Below, piece after piece: positions 37,191 to 49,779 of a stretch of 64,000 nucleotides of DNA (positions are counted from its first letter, which is position 1; each line of letters opens with the position of its first letter). Source of the DNA: Dioscorea cayenensis subsp. rotundata (taxonomy: Eukaryota; Streptophyta; Magnoliopsida; Dioscoreales; Dioscoreaceae); the NCBI RefSeq assembly GCF_009730915.1, contig NC_052488.1, forward strand, positions 21,880,305 through 21,944,304, given 5' to 3'. The notes under the pieces are model-generated. The model made no database searches and was not told the origin of the DNA. It worked only from the letters and a program-made list of their open reading frames with translations. Both the position numbers and the translations under genes were made by a program.

Positions 37191-38084
37191 AAATTCCCAT
37201 TTTACGAAATATAATAAATATAAGCAGATAAGTAAACCCAATAATGTCGGACTCTGTCAAGTGAATGAGGGTTCTCATCCCACCTTCCAAGAGAATGATG
37301 TGGGACTTTGTCTCTGGTGCTTTTAATTTGGTGCATTTAGCTTGAAAGAAATGAGCGTGTTTTTAATTCTGAGTTTCTTCTCGTCAATTCTATACAGTGC
37401 AAAATTAATCATTTGCTACTCTTTTGGTGGAATGCAACACATGAGGCCAAAAGGCTCAAACTGGATGATTCCATTACTTCTGCCAAGTGTAGTTTGGACT
37501 TTTTGGAAGCTCGTGCTGAGGGAGCCAGTGTTTTAAGGGAGCCGTCTGTCTTTTCAGACTCAGACTAGTTAATCTGTGTATGTCGCCCTAGGTGTTGTCT
37601 ACATTTGCGCACCTTCTTGGGCATGTCGCCATCTCCTTTTCTTTCCTTTTGTTGTCTTTTCCTAGTTTGTATTGGTTTTCTGAGATGTTCTATTTTCTTT
37701 TGTTCTTCCACATCTAGTGGACTTCTTTGTTTGTTCTCGTTGTAGTCTTTTGTATTTTTAATGAATGTCATTTATCCACTTATTTTTTTTTAAAAAAAAC
37801 TCAATAAATATCTGTGTCGTCACACTATACAAAGGTTTTGGGCCTTTAGTGATCAATTTCATGTTCTCCTCGAAATAAACATTCACACGAATAAGGCATT
37901 GGTAATAAATCATCATCAATTTCACAATTAATTTACTCTAATTTTATATATTTACCCATTTTGGAAAAAAAAAATGGTAGCAAATTATGAAAATGGGCAG
38001 GGGCTTGTCTAAAAAATTGAAGCCCTTGTCTTCCGGCCCTCAATCCCGATCACATCTCTCTCGCTCTCCTTCTCACTAGCTCTC
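37191..38084. other. Spacer and SAM50 promoter, with a LINE-like tail
   Basis: 37560-37795 is a T-rich segment ending AATGAATGTCATTTATCCAC then a T/A-rich run, similar in form to the other retroposon tails. The last ~100 bp before 38085 is CT-rich leader sequence of the SAM50 gene. Confidence 0.35.
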
Positions 38085-41000
38085 ATGGCGACGCTGTCCT
38101 CTGATCAGGTTCCCTCCCGCGAGAAGCCTCCCCTAAACGACGAAGAAGACGACGGCGATGAAGACGATTACGAGGATGACGAGGACGAAGAGGAGGACGA
38201 CGACGACGAAGCGGAGGATGAGGAGGAACAAAAGCCCTCGCCGGCGATCCAGAAGGCTCGCGTCAACGCCCTTTTCTCCCGTCCTGTCCGCATCCATGTC
38301 TGCAACGTTGTGATCAAGGGCAATACAATCACCAAGGACCACCTCATCGAGGCCCATGTCGCCGATGCCTTGCGGTCCGCATCCACTATTCAGGAGCTTC
38401 TAAAAGCCTCGGTTGTTGCTAACGCGCGGCTCCGGCAGCTTGGCATCTTCGATTCAGTGTCCATCACGCTTGATGAGGGGCCGCCCGGGCTCCCTGGAAC
38501 GGCCAATGTCATTATAGAGGTAGTGGAGGCCAAGAACAAGCTCACTGGGGATTTAGGTGTCTTCTCTCGGCCGGAGGTGAGAATTTAGTGATCTTTATCT
38601 TCTTTTGGCCTTGTTGTTGCTGATTGTGTTTATTGTTCTTGATGAAATGCTGTGCTTATTAGATACTTATTTTAGTTTTTAATCGAAGGGATAATTGTGG
38701 GATTTTGATAGATATCTTATTGCTTTGGTAAATTATATATTGCTCTTGTTTGATCGTTTAGGTTGTTTTGAAGAGTATAATTGTTCCTTTTACTGTGACA
38801 TTTTTGTTAGCAAATTTTTTGTGTGTGTGTATATATTGTACATTTTGAGGATTAATGGCAACAAATTAAAAATTTAAATATTGTTGGAGATTGGACCTAG
38901 GTGCCCAGGTGCAATGCTAAACCTCCTTAGTGCCTCTAAGGGTCTAAGGCTAGGCGCGTTTTTTGTCAGGCGAGGGCCTGATTGAAATAACTGGTGGGCT
39001 TCAGCAAAAACGAGTGCAAATTTAGATGAAGTAGAAGGTGATTTGGTGTTTGAAGATGATGAACTGACTTGGGTTGTAGTGGCAAGTGCTGCTGGTCTTG
39101 GAGAACCATCAAGACGAATTAGATTGATTGTAATCAAAATCTAGAAGAAAATTTTTAGCTATTAAAGGGGAAGATGACAATGAAGTAGAGCATGATGGAG
39201 ATGGTTATGATTCTAAATAAAGAAAAGAAGATAAAAACATGAATTTAGAGTTTGACATTAATGATGATGATTATTAGTTTCTTATGATTTTAGGAATAGA
39301 GAATTCTGACTTTAAAATAAGACAAGTTTGTTAATATTAGAGTTTAAGGCTTTAAGCTTTCTATTTGTCTATCATATATCATATATATATATATATATAT
39401 ATTCTTTATGTGTGTGTGCCTTACTTCGCTCAGGCGCGTATTTTTTTGCGCCTTACGCCTTGGGCAATATAAGGGTCCTAGGGTGCGCCTTGTGCCCTAA
39501 ACAACATTGAATTCACAATCGATGTGGATGGGGTTAAGGGTAATCAACAATAATTGGCTAGGTATTCCTGTGGTTTCTCCCAGTTGAGTGCAATAAAGTG
39601 CTATATGATGTTACGTATGTCTTCGGTCTTAATCAGACAGGCCAAGAATCGTCAAACTTCTCCAATATGTAGATGATTTGAACTTTGAGTTTTGTGCCTT
39701 CGGATATCGTGGTTAGTTGACACAAGATGTGTGTAAAGCCGTCAGTTTCCATTCTTATTGTATATATGCTAAATAGCATTTTCCTGCATTTGTTGTGGAA
39801 ATCTAATTGAAATTGGACTTTAATTTGAATATTGTTCAGGTTCAACTTTTTCCAGTAATCTTGTCATCTGCCATTCACTGTACATACTCGAATAGTGTTG
39901 AAAGTCCCATTTGTGCCATTATTGCAGCTTATTAATGTAAAAACAAAATTTAGCAGTTCTTTATGAACATGCAAATTGACTGGTATTTATTTGTAGGAAA
40001 GAACTTGGTTTCTAGAAGGATTGATAAGACGCAAGAACTTTTTTGGCTATGGTGACATTTGGGATGCTACTGTGGCTTATGGTTGGGATCAAACAGCTGA
40101 ATTAAGTGCTGGAGTGTCTCTACCTAGATTTGGAGCGTTGCCAAATCCTCTCATGGCTCGAGTATCGCTTCTTACCCAAGATTGGTTGAAGCTTTCATCA
40201 TATAAAGAGCATCTTCTTGGTCTTTCTCTTGGTTTCCTTTCAACAAGATACCATGACTTGACTTACAATCTTACTTGGCGCACTTTGATTGATCCATCAC
40301 AAATGGCATCCAAGTCGGTCAGGAGGCAGCTTGGACATAGTTTGCTATCCTCGATAAAGTATACATTTAAGATTGACAAAAGGAATTCTCATTTGAGACC
40401 AAGACATGGATATGCTTTTCTTTCCTCATCTCAAATAGCTGGTCTTGTACCAGATAGTAAAAGCTTGCGGTTTATTCGCCAGGTATGTGTTCTTATCTTA
40501 TAGGCCACTAAGAATTTATTTTATTATGCTGTCGCATTATTCCTGTTTTAGCACTGCCTAGTGATATCAAAAGAGTATGCAAATCAGTTGAGAATCAGGA
40601 TTTATTTCTTTAGATGATGCCAGCTTTTAGGATGGCCATTTTGTAATCTAAGGTTTCAGTTGGTATTCATTACTTCACATGAAAACTTAGTAAGGAAGTG
40701 TTTTGGCACAAACTTAGTCGAACCTTTATGACTTGTTCATGAACATGATAGAAACTTTGCAATGTTTTTCCCACGTACTTCACATCTTTATATGTCTGGA
40801 CTTGATGATGAACCTAGTGGGTTTGTAACTTTGTGAGCATTTCTCAAACATTGTAATGCATTTCACAACAGGAATTCGATCTGAGAGGTGCTTTTCCGTT
40901 GGGTTTCTACAATGCTGCCCTCAATGTTGGAGTTGCTGCTGGTTTTGTTATGCCATGGGGGAGTGGATTTGTGAACAACCACTCACCATTGCCTGACCAG

Positions 41001-41552
41001 TTCTTTATGGGTGGCCATTCTTCACCTGTTTGCACAATAGGTGGACCCACCTCACTGCTAGGTTTTAAGTACAGGGGCTTAGGGCCAACTGACACTCGAA
41101 GACATATTCCGACTGATAATGAAGGCTCCAGCACCGCTGTAGGGAGTGATGCCATTGGTGGTGACATTGCGGTTGGTACATTTGCTGATCTTTCTTTCGA
41201 TCTGCCTTTGAAGATCTTCAGACAGGCTGGTATTCATGGTCATGCTTTCATTTGTGCTGGAAATCTTGCCAAGTTGTTTCCTCAAGAGCTCAAGAGTTTT
41301 TCTCTCCATAAATTTGGGGAGACATTCCGGAGCAGTGCAGGCTTTGGTGTGATTGTCCCCACTAAATTGTTTAGGATGGAGGTTCGTCGTTTACATTTCA
41401 TTAACAAATATTTTTCACTTTGATTATTTTAACATTGCGGCTCTTTACTTAGAAGTGGCATTTAATTGCAGATAAACTACTGTTACATATTGAGGCAGTC
41501 GGAGAATGACCGTGCGAAGACAGGCATACAATTTAGCTTCTCATCCCCGTGA
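38085..41552 (+). CDS. SAM50: SAM50-type outer-membrane beta-barrel assembly protein (Omp85/BamA family)
   Basis: Four exons (38085-38576, 39997-40482, 40872-41381, 41472-41552) give 522 residues, matching plant SAM50 proteins. Residues 19-50 are an extreme acidic run of Asp/Glu. A single POTRA domain follows (VRIHVCNVVIKGNTITKDHL to VIIEVVEAKNKLTGDLGVF), then the Omp85 barrel (RRKNFFGYGDIWDATVAYGW, RPRHGYAFLSSSQIAGL, FFMGGHSSPVCTIGG, FKYRGLGPTD) ending IQFSFSSP. SAM50 inserts beta-barrel proteins into the mitochondrial outer membrane. A single POTRA and no transit peptide favour mitochondrial SAM50 over chloroplast OEP80 or TOC75, which have three POTRAs. A frame reads on past the third exon into the intron, but the spliced fourth exon supplies the terminal barrel strand. 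Confidence 0.92.
38890..39515 (+). mobile_element. hAT-type DNA transposon remnant inside SAM50 intron 1
   Basis: A plus-strand stretch at about 39011-39118 translates as NLDEVEGDLVFEDDELTW and on through VASAAGLGEPSRR, which resembles the acidic tail I associate with plant hAT transposases. Both edges are rich in GGCGC/AGGCGCG words (about 38890-38965 and 39430-39500) that may be remnants of subterminal repeats. Most of the transposase is absent, so this is a short internally deleted copy. A TA repeat at 39377-39403 lies inside it. Confidence 0.55.
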
Positions 41553-42233
41553 CACTCTATTGTGTCAAACTGGCCGTTAATCAGGATCCCTTCCCTTGAT
41601 GAAAGCACAAGAGAAATAAACCCCTCATTTTGTGCACCGAAACTGTTTCTGTTGATAATTTCAGGAAGAATCCCCAAAATTCCACACCTCATTCAGAGAA
41701 AGAATTGTTTGTCACCATTTCAATGATTCAATCTGCTCAATATTTTTCCTGCCCATAATGTTTTTCACTGATTTGAATATTGCAAGCACTAAGATTTCTT
41801 TTGCTGCTACTCAAGGACTAGTGTCTGATGTTTCAAGTACTGATCTACTTGTGATTATTATCTTCTCTTAATTAACTCTATTGTGTCTACCATTTATCAA
41901 AATAATTAGACTTAATGTCTCAGTAATACCACATCTCATAAATTAGTATGTGAATCTTTAACCATGATTCATAGTTGTTAAGTCTTGATATTATGAGTAG
42001 TAACACCCCATGTTTGTTTTTATATTATTAGATGGAATTTTATGGAATGTAAATTATCACTTATCTAAAAAAAATCAAAGAAAAATAATTATAAAAAATT
42101 AATCCAAAAAAAAAAAAAATCCAAAAAACTGAGCTGGCTTCATCCTATTTGCTATTGCCTGATCCTCTCCTCCACGAGAATGAAAAACCACCTGTCAATC
42201 CTTGGCGCCAAGGCAGCGGCAGCCTGATCGTGA
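41553..42233. other. SAM50 3' region and spacer
   Basis: Probable 3' UTR followed by AT-rich spacer with A runs near 42060-42130. No gene is recognisable. Confidence 0.4.
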
Positions 42234-42319
42234 CACGTGGCTCATCCCGCCCAATTGGCACAAATTTAACCAGACAAAACGAAAGACGAAACACGTGATA
42301 AGAACCCGTCTCGCACGTG
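42234..42319 (+). promoter_or_regulatory. Cluster of three G-boxes (CACGTG) upstream of UGP3
   Basis: Perfect CACGTG cores lie at 42234-42239, 42292-42297 and 42314-42319, 150-230 bp before the UGP3 ATG. Three in 86 bp is unlikely by chance in such AT-rich DNA. G-boxes serve light- and ABA-responsive bZIP and bHLH factors, which would suit a plastid lipid gene; binding is inferred. Confidence 0.5.
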
Positions 42320-42465
42320 ACAATAGTCTAAAGGACAACGAACCCGAATCAAAGCTCGCATATGCTTCACCAGCTCCCGCATCTCTGTATTTATTTTATT
42401 ATCCTCTTCGTTCAAACTTAAGAAACTCGAAGCCCAAAACTTCGAGCTTTACCCCTCGCCTTCCA

Positions 42466-45400
42466 ATGGCGGCCATGGCGACCTCCTCCTCGTCCCCATT
42501 CTCCACCGCTCTCCCACCCTCTCGGCTCTCTCGTTCATCCTCTCTTCTCTTACCCCCTTTCCTTCTCCGTTCCGAACTCTACTGCCGGCGCCGCTGCCGG
42601 CGTCTCTCCTCCCTTGCCTTTTGTCTTGTTCCTTCTCGATCGCCCCGTGTCTCTACTGCACCTGTGGAGCAGGCCCTAGCACCGTGCCTTGATTTTATTG
42701 AGGAGATTTCCCGCCTAGACTCCCTCCGCTCCCGCCTCCGTGTTGCTCGGTCTCTCTCAGATAAACACAGGGTTCTTGATTCCGATGATAGGGTTAAGGG
42801 TTTATTAAAATCTCTGGGACGATCACGATGGTTTTCCAGGGTTTTGTCCTCTTTGGAGCCTTGGGAGGTGCTTCTGATTAAGTGCTTGGTTGCCGCCGGC
42901 CAGGGGCATGTGCTTGGGGTGGAGTTTGATTACGAAGAGGTCAGAGCGGATGGGAGTGCGCTTAAGAGCGCGTTGTATGCATTGGCAGATATGGTGGAGA
43001 AGTGGAGTCTTGATGGGAATGTTACTGTTGATGATCGGGATGTTGATATGGAGCTGCTCAGGCGGCTTCTGAATAATTTGGATGAGATCGAGCGGTTCTA
43101 TGATTGCATTGGAGGTATTATTGGGTGAGTATGGAATTTTTGTCATTTTTAAGGCTTTTATGTTTATAAGCATAATTTAGTTCTTTAACTTATGAAAACT
43201 GATCATTGATGAAACATGACAAGAGTAAGCAAATTGGTGGGCTGCGTTAGAACATTCAGTAGTCACTATACCTTTGAATTTATACTGGATTTGAATCCCA
43301 AATTTCTTCTCTTACTATTTACTGCTCTGAGGTATTGAGTCGCCAATGTTAAGTAAAATCCAACTTTGCTAATCGGAACACGATGTTCTTAGTTTTGAAG
43401 GTATACTCAGTTATTACAATTACAATTTTAGTGCCAACTATCAATACTGGTACTCTGGCAGCTTACCTATCACTGGATATCTGTTTGCCGTTTATGTTGT
43501 GGATGTGCCCAAAATTGCGAATGTTATTGCATTAAGATGCTGCATAAAGGGAATATTTGATTTGTCTTATGTCAGTGTTGGTAGTAAAATTCTGACCTGG
43601 CAATTTTTGGAAGTAGGTTGCTTTGTCAGCAGAAGTGGCAGTTTTCCTTGTTTTCATTCACAAGAGGTTTTGGTGGATTTTTCTTTCATTAATTTCAAGG
43701 AAAGGGTATTGTTCTATTTCTTAATATAAACATAGGAAATTGTCGTTTGTTTATTATTGCTCATATCTTTAAATTAAAATGAAACTGAAAATGCCTTGTT
43801 GAGGGATCTACTTAGGTGAGGAAGTTTACGAAGTGTAATCCAAGATTTTCAATATTTCAACATTGTAACTAACTTTTGTAAAATCCAGAATTCATTTTTA
43901 TACACCTTTAATGAAGTTGGGGGATGCTTTTTTCTTTATGTTTGCAGGTACCAGATAATGGCTTTAGAGTTCTTTTTTTCTTTCAAAACTACAAAGCCTG
44001 GTATAAGTTGGTCCCCTCAATCAAACAAATCACTCAAGAGTCAGTTTGTCGAAATTCATGTTCCCGAAGGTCTCAATCTTGTGGAAAATGCAGAGTATGC
44101 ATCTCAGGCAGCTCTTTGGGGAATCCAGGTATGATTGAAAGTGCCTAATACTTTACTCATGGTTTTCCTTCTATGAAGTTTGTGCTAGCTTTTCATATCC
44201 ATCCTTGAAATCTAATTGTATAACTCCTCCTACAGGGGTTGCCGGAACTTGGAGAAATCTATCCACTTGGAGGTGCTGGGGATCGACTTGGTTTGGTTGA
44301 TCCTTATACAGGTGAATGTCTTCCTGCTGCAATGCTTCCTTATTGTGGAAGGACTTTATTGGAAGGTCTAATAAGAGATTTGCAGGTACACGATTTTTGT
44401 TGGTTGAATCTTTTGAAACACATTAGGCATGTATACTCAATAATGAAGGAATACAATTATTTGATCAGTTGGTTTGTTTCTATGTATATGAATGCATATA
44501 TTGGGATTCTGAACTTCAGTTTTTATGAATTACAGGCTAGAGAATTTCTTCATTTCAAGATTTTTGGCAAGCAATGTATAACCCCTGTCGCAATAATGAC
44601 TAGTTCTGTAAAGAACAACCATGAGCATATAACAGCACTTTGTGAAAGGCTTGGATGGTTTGGGAGGGGTCATCAAAATTTCAATCTTTTTGAACAGGTG
44701 TGTTAATTCATGAGCTGATTTCTTTTTTTTTTTTTTTGATATAAGGAAACAAAGTTTTACATGATAGAGGTGATTTATTGTAGCATTTACTTCAGCACAA
44801 AAGATTGTCATTATGAATTTTTCATGATTATTGATTTTTTGGCACTTCCAGCCTTTGGTGCCAGTTGTTACTGCCGAAGATGGTCAATGGTTGATTAGCA
44901 GACCATTCTCCCTAGTTGGCAAACCTGGTGGTCATGGTGCAATTTGGAAGCTTGCACATGATAAAGGTATTTTCCAGTGGTTCTATCGTCATGGAAGAAA
45001 AGGTGCAACTGTGCGACAAGTCAGGTTGTCTTTATGGTTTATATCATTAGTGTAGTTACTCATGTTTAGAGCATTCTAAATTGAAAATGATGAAATTATC
45101 ATTCCCTTATTTCTGCAGTAATGTTGTCGCTGCAACAGATTTGACTCTTTTGGCATTGGCTGGAATAGGACTACACAACAAAAAGGTACAACTTGTAGAT
45201 AGTGGAAGCAACATTTTGTTTGTGTACTTCAATAATAAGATTTCCTTGAAGCCCAGGACATGATCCTTGTATGCCCGTTCAATGCTTGCATAGTTACAAA
45301 AATCACTTTACATCTGAAGCCTTTTCTATGTTATTATCATATTATACAAAAGTATGAATAGAGTTTACATAAAAATACTCTTTAACTTGGCCTTTGTTTA

Positions 45401-48266
45401 TGTTAAGTATTTTTCCAAATGCTCATTGAAGTAGTCCCTTTGTGTTCTGGATGTGACAGAAATTAGGTTTTGCCTCATGTCAGAGGAGCTTTGGAGCTAC
45501 TGAAGGAATAAATGTTCTCCTTGAGAGACAGAATTCTGATGGTGACTGGGAGTATGGGCTGACGTGTATTGAGTATACTGAGTTTGAGAAGTTTGGCATC
45601 AGGGACGCACCTATTTCTCTTGGCAGGTATCTTTGCTTTCTTTACACTTACGGTGAATATTTTTCTATGTTAATTTTTATGGGCCATAGGAGTGGTTTAT
45701 AATTTTTTTTAAATGCATTTTTTGGAAGAGTTTTCCTACATACACTTATCTTGCCTGCATTGTTATATTTATTTTCATAAAATAACCTTTTGACTTTGCT
45801 CTTCTATGTTCAAGCTTGCAGGCAGGGTTCCCTGCCAACACAAATATTCTTTATGTTGATTTGCATTCTGCTGAAGAAGTTGGATCAAGTCAGAATGCAA
45901 GCAGCTTACCTGGCATGGTATTGAATATGAAAAAGCCTGTTTATTATTTGGATCATTTTGGAGTTCAGCACAGGTATATGTTTCATCTATATTTCGTCCC
46001 AGATCTTTGTTATCTTTTCACAGTTAGACTGTCAATATTTTCCTTTACTGGCAATTAATCTTAGTTCATAACTTGTCAGAAACAAATGCATCAATTATTC
46101 CTTGACTTGGAATCTATCAATTGTTTTGTTTTCTTGGATTTGATTATAAGAATATCTAAATCTGAAAAACAGTGTCAATCTGCACTCTTATTTATATCAG
46201 ATAAATTTTTTTTTTCGTGGTTGTTTTCTTGGAGTCGTCATTGATGCTCCATATTTCTATGTTAATTTGTTTCCATTTTATTTATCTCTTCTTGATAAAG
46301 CTTTTTATATGTGGATATAATTATTAATTAATTATATTCAATTCAGTTGCTGGTTTTCATACTGTATTTGATATCTGTCTTCCCCCTTTTGCAGTGTCTC
46401 TGGTGGGAGGCTGGAGTGCACAATGCAAAATATTGCGGATAGTTTTCTTAACATATTTGCCACTAGGTGCAGTAAAAGCATAGAAAGTATGAGCAGTGCT
46501 ATTATTTTTTGCCTTTAAAATGTCTGGCTACTTTTCTTCTTGTTTCATGGTTATATGGTTACAGGTGCTCTTGACTCATTTATCATATATAATGAAAGAA
46601 AAAGAGTTACCTCATCAGCTAAACGGAAACGAAAACAAACAGACACATCACTACACCAGGTCAGTAAACTTTCTTGTGCTGCAAGTTGAACCTCTTACTA
46701 GGATAATTGCCTGCGGGTATTTATCTATTTTTTGCACGTATTAGTACTCAAACTTGTGCTTTGTTAGGGCCTGCCAGTGGCTTTGGAAAATTGTTAAGCA
46801 TAAAGAATAAGCTAATGCTAATAAGGGTTGTCTACCTCCCTTGTGGTGAACTTTATGAATCTGGTTTGTAAATTTCAATCCAGCTATGATTTATTTCATC
46901 ATGTTTGAAGAATTGAAATTTAATCTATTCCAAAGAGCGTGGTTTAGTGTGGAGAGAATCCATGAGTTTTAGGCCGTTGTGTGTTCCAGTGACAACTGAA
47001 ATGACTGATCTGCAGTAGTAGCATAGTTGTTAACATTCTAGCTATCAACCTTTAGATGTCACTAATCTAGTGTGCTTAAACTTCCTAGCTATAGACTTAA
47101 TTAAGATGAATACATTTATAGCATTTGAATGATGGATAATTCCATTTTTCATAGGATTGTATTGATATTTTGTTTTGCACTTTTTTTTTTTGTTTTGTTT
47201 TGCAGACACCAGATGGTTCTCTATTGGATATCTTGCGGAATGTTGCGGATATTCTTTCCCGCTGTAACATAACACTTCCTAAGGTTTGTCTTTATTGATT
47301 GTTTTTGAATGTGAAACTTAAGCAGGTTGAAATCTTGGTTCCCAATTTGTAACTAGTGATAACTGCAATTTACTAGAATGACCCTTTTGGTTTCTAAAAT
47401 GACATTGAAATAATGCATCGTCCTAGTTCACTAGCAAATCATAGCCTTAATCCTTCACTTGGACCTCAGAGCTTTTCACTTGCAATTAGAGCTATGATGA
47501 TGTAACAGTGCAATTTTTTATTCTTCTATTAGAGTGAAGATATCCTATACTGAGTCTGTAACAGAGTCTTCACAAGCAAATATATGCTTCAAAGCAAGCA
47601 CAACCTGCGTTATGGGTGTATTTGGTTAAAACTAAGACATCTTATATTCTCCATAACTTGAAACTTCATAAATCTGATCCCTTATTCCTAAATTTGTTAG
47701 GTTGAAGACAACATTAAGTACTTGCAATCTGGTCCTCCTTTTCTCATTCTTCTTCATCCTGCTTTGGGTCCACTTTGGGAGGTTACTCGACAGAAGGTAT
47801 TTGCTCAATCTACTATACATGGCTGATTGTCAAATTTTGCCATTGTGATGTCTTATAGTTTGATTTCTTGGATGAGCTGATAATTGATGTGTAACCACTT
47901 CTGTTTTAAAATGCATGTGCAGTGGTATTCTGATACGTTGTAGTTTATAAATCTGTAATTGTAAATAGCACGCAGACTGATGTTTTAAAATTGTAACTTT
48001 TGCAGTTCTTTGGTGGCTCCATCATGGAAGGATCTGAGTTGCAAATTGAGGTGGCAGAGTTTATGTGGAGAGAGGTTCAGGTAAGCATTGCGTCATGGTC
48101 TTTTACAAGGTTAATTTCTTTTTACCTTCATTGAAATGATCTGTTCTTTTAAATGTCAGCTTGATGGAAGTCTTCTTGTCATTGCTGAGAACATTATGGG
48201 TTCTACTCAGGCTATTGAAAATGGTGAACCACTCATGCAATATGGACGCAGGTACTGTATTTATGG

Positions 48267-48297
<31 letters not shown>

Positions 48298-48938
48298 AAA
48301 AGCCACAATAAACAAAAGAATCTAACTTGGTAAATGGCCCCTCCTCCAATGAAGATGTGCAAGGTGTAAATTGCAGAATGTCACGGTCCATAATAAAGGA
48401 ATTGACTGGACTTCTGCTAACAATGTCTACTGGATGCATAACGTTCAACGATTCGAGAGTTTAAAGGTTATCCTGCAAGGGAATGCAGAATTTGAGGCAA
48501 CCGATGTAGTCTTACAGGTGACTTTGCAGGAAATGCATTTACTGCATTTTGATTATTTTTCCGGGTTATAATTTTAACTTGATATTTTAGGGCAATCATG
48601 TATTTGAAGTGCCAAATGGCCACCGGATGCATGTCACTTCTGGTGATTCAGGTTAGCATAACTTTTCTGTATCCTTTAATTACCTCTTCATTAATTTCTG
48701 ATTGAAACTGATATGCACTTTTTTTATTCAACATATCCTATGGCACTCTGAACATTCAAAACTAGTCCCTGCCTATTGCAGACTAATGAACTCTCTTGCA
48801 GACTATAATAGTTCTATATCTGCAGGCATTGTTATCAAGCTAGAACCAATTAAAGAGGAAATGATGGATAGTGGAAGCTGGTTCTGGAAATACAAACTAA
48901 ATGGAACACACATTCAGTTAGAATTGGTGGAGTTGTAG
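42466..48938 (+). CDS. UGP3: UDP-glucose pyrophosphorylase 3, chloroplastic
   Basis: UGP3 makes UDP-glucose in the plastid for UDP-sulfoquinovose and so for sulfolipid (SQDG). Seventeen exons can be joined in phase, the first 42466-43124 and the last 48802-48938, giving 868 residues, close to the ~880 of the Arabidopsis protein. The N-terminus is a Ser/Arg/Leu-rich plastid transit peptide ([20 protein letters not shown] onward). The catalytic core has the nucleotide loop [70 protein letters not shown] and [17 protein letters not shown]. The C-terminal third ([28 protein letters not shown]) is the beta-helix-like tail. Two ATGs (42466, 42475) are possible starts; I took the first. The upstream open frame lacks an ATG. 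Confidence 0.94.
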
Positions 48939-49687
48939 GCAGGCAATTGAGAATAATGATCAGTTTCTTTAACTGAGGATAGCAGTTAATAAGCTCATCA
49001 CCTTCACTTGCTTGAACAGAAGTTCAACCATCCTAGAGGTGTTGTCTCCTTAGCTCAGTTTTGTAGCATAACAAGTACTTCTAACTCATTCTAAAGCCCA
49101 GACTTGAGTTGGAAGTCCAGCATTCATATTAAAGAACCATGTATGTAGTGCTCTCTCCATGTCTGTGAATTATTCTCAACAGCTTCCAACTTCTTCTTTT
49201 TCCGGCATAGCTAATGATCAAGGTAGACGTTTTCTTTCTCTCTCGCGAAAAATACTAGCTTTTTATGATGCCTGTTTACTTAACCATGGTTTCTTCAATG
49301 TTCTGCCACCAGGTTTTGTTGGTGATGCTGCTTATGGAGGATGCAATGTTGTTATTCTTCTTTTTATAGTACTAGTTCTTGTAGTCAATCTTATGTGTAT
49401 ATTTCTCACTGTAATTTATTCTTTGTCACCTTATTGTGTTCATTCAAAAGGCAATTCATCTGTTGTCACTCCTGATATATATATATATAGTGTTTCTGTA
49501 ATACTGTCATATTTTAAAATGTAAAATTATGTTTATTTATAAAATAAAATATAGTTATTTTGTCGTGTTGTTTATTTATTAATCAGCTCGATTAGACCAG
49601 TACCACCCATCTAATATGTACACATATATATGTTTTGCAGCATTTTCTATTAATTTTGCTTAACTTAGGACATAAATTATTTATATA
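48939..49687. other. UGP3 3' region
   Basis: Probable 3' UTR and spacer. The open frame at 49159-49524 has no family resemblance and lies in T-rich 3' flank; I do not support it as a gene. Confidence 0.4.
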
Positions 49688-49696
49688 TTATATTGA
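49688..49696 (+). repeat. 9-bp target-site duplication, left copy
   Basis: TTATATTGA directly abuts the left inverted repeat and is repeated perfectly at 50935-50943. Confidence 0.85.
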
Positions 49697-49739
49697 GGCT
49701 AATTTATTAAAATATTGTTTTTTTTTTAATTATTTCCTT

Positions 49740-49779
49740 AAATGCGCATTTCCGTAATTATTTACGGAAATGCGCATTT
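49740..49779. repeat. 40-bp palindrome in left arm
   Basis: AAATGCGCATTTCCGTAA, 4-nt spacer TTAT, then the exact 18-bp complement. The mirror copy is at 50853-50892 in the right arm. Confidence 0.9.

Noticed and set aside
38133-38386. Minus-strand Val/Leu- and Ser-rich frames
   Set aside because: Shadows of the Asp/Glu run in SAM50 exon 1.
42202-42465. N-terminal extension of UGP3 back to 42202
   Set aside because: The upstream frame begins at TTG and contains the G-box promoter; ATG 42466 starts a typical transit peptide.
49159-49524. 121-codon frame with a hydrophobic stretch downstream of UGP3
   Set aside because: T-rich 3' flank, no homology signal, no start context; hydrophobicity follows from T-rich codons.
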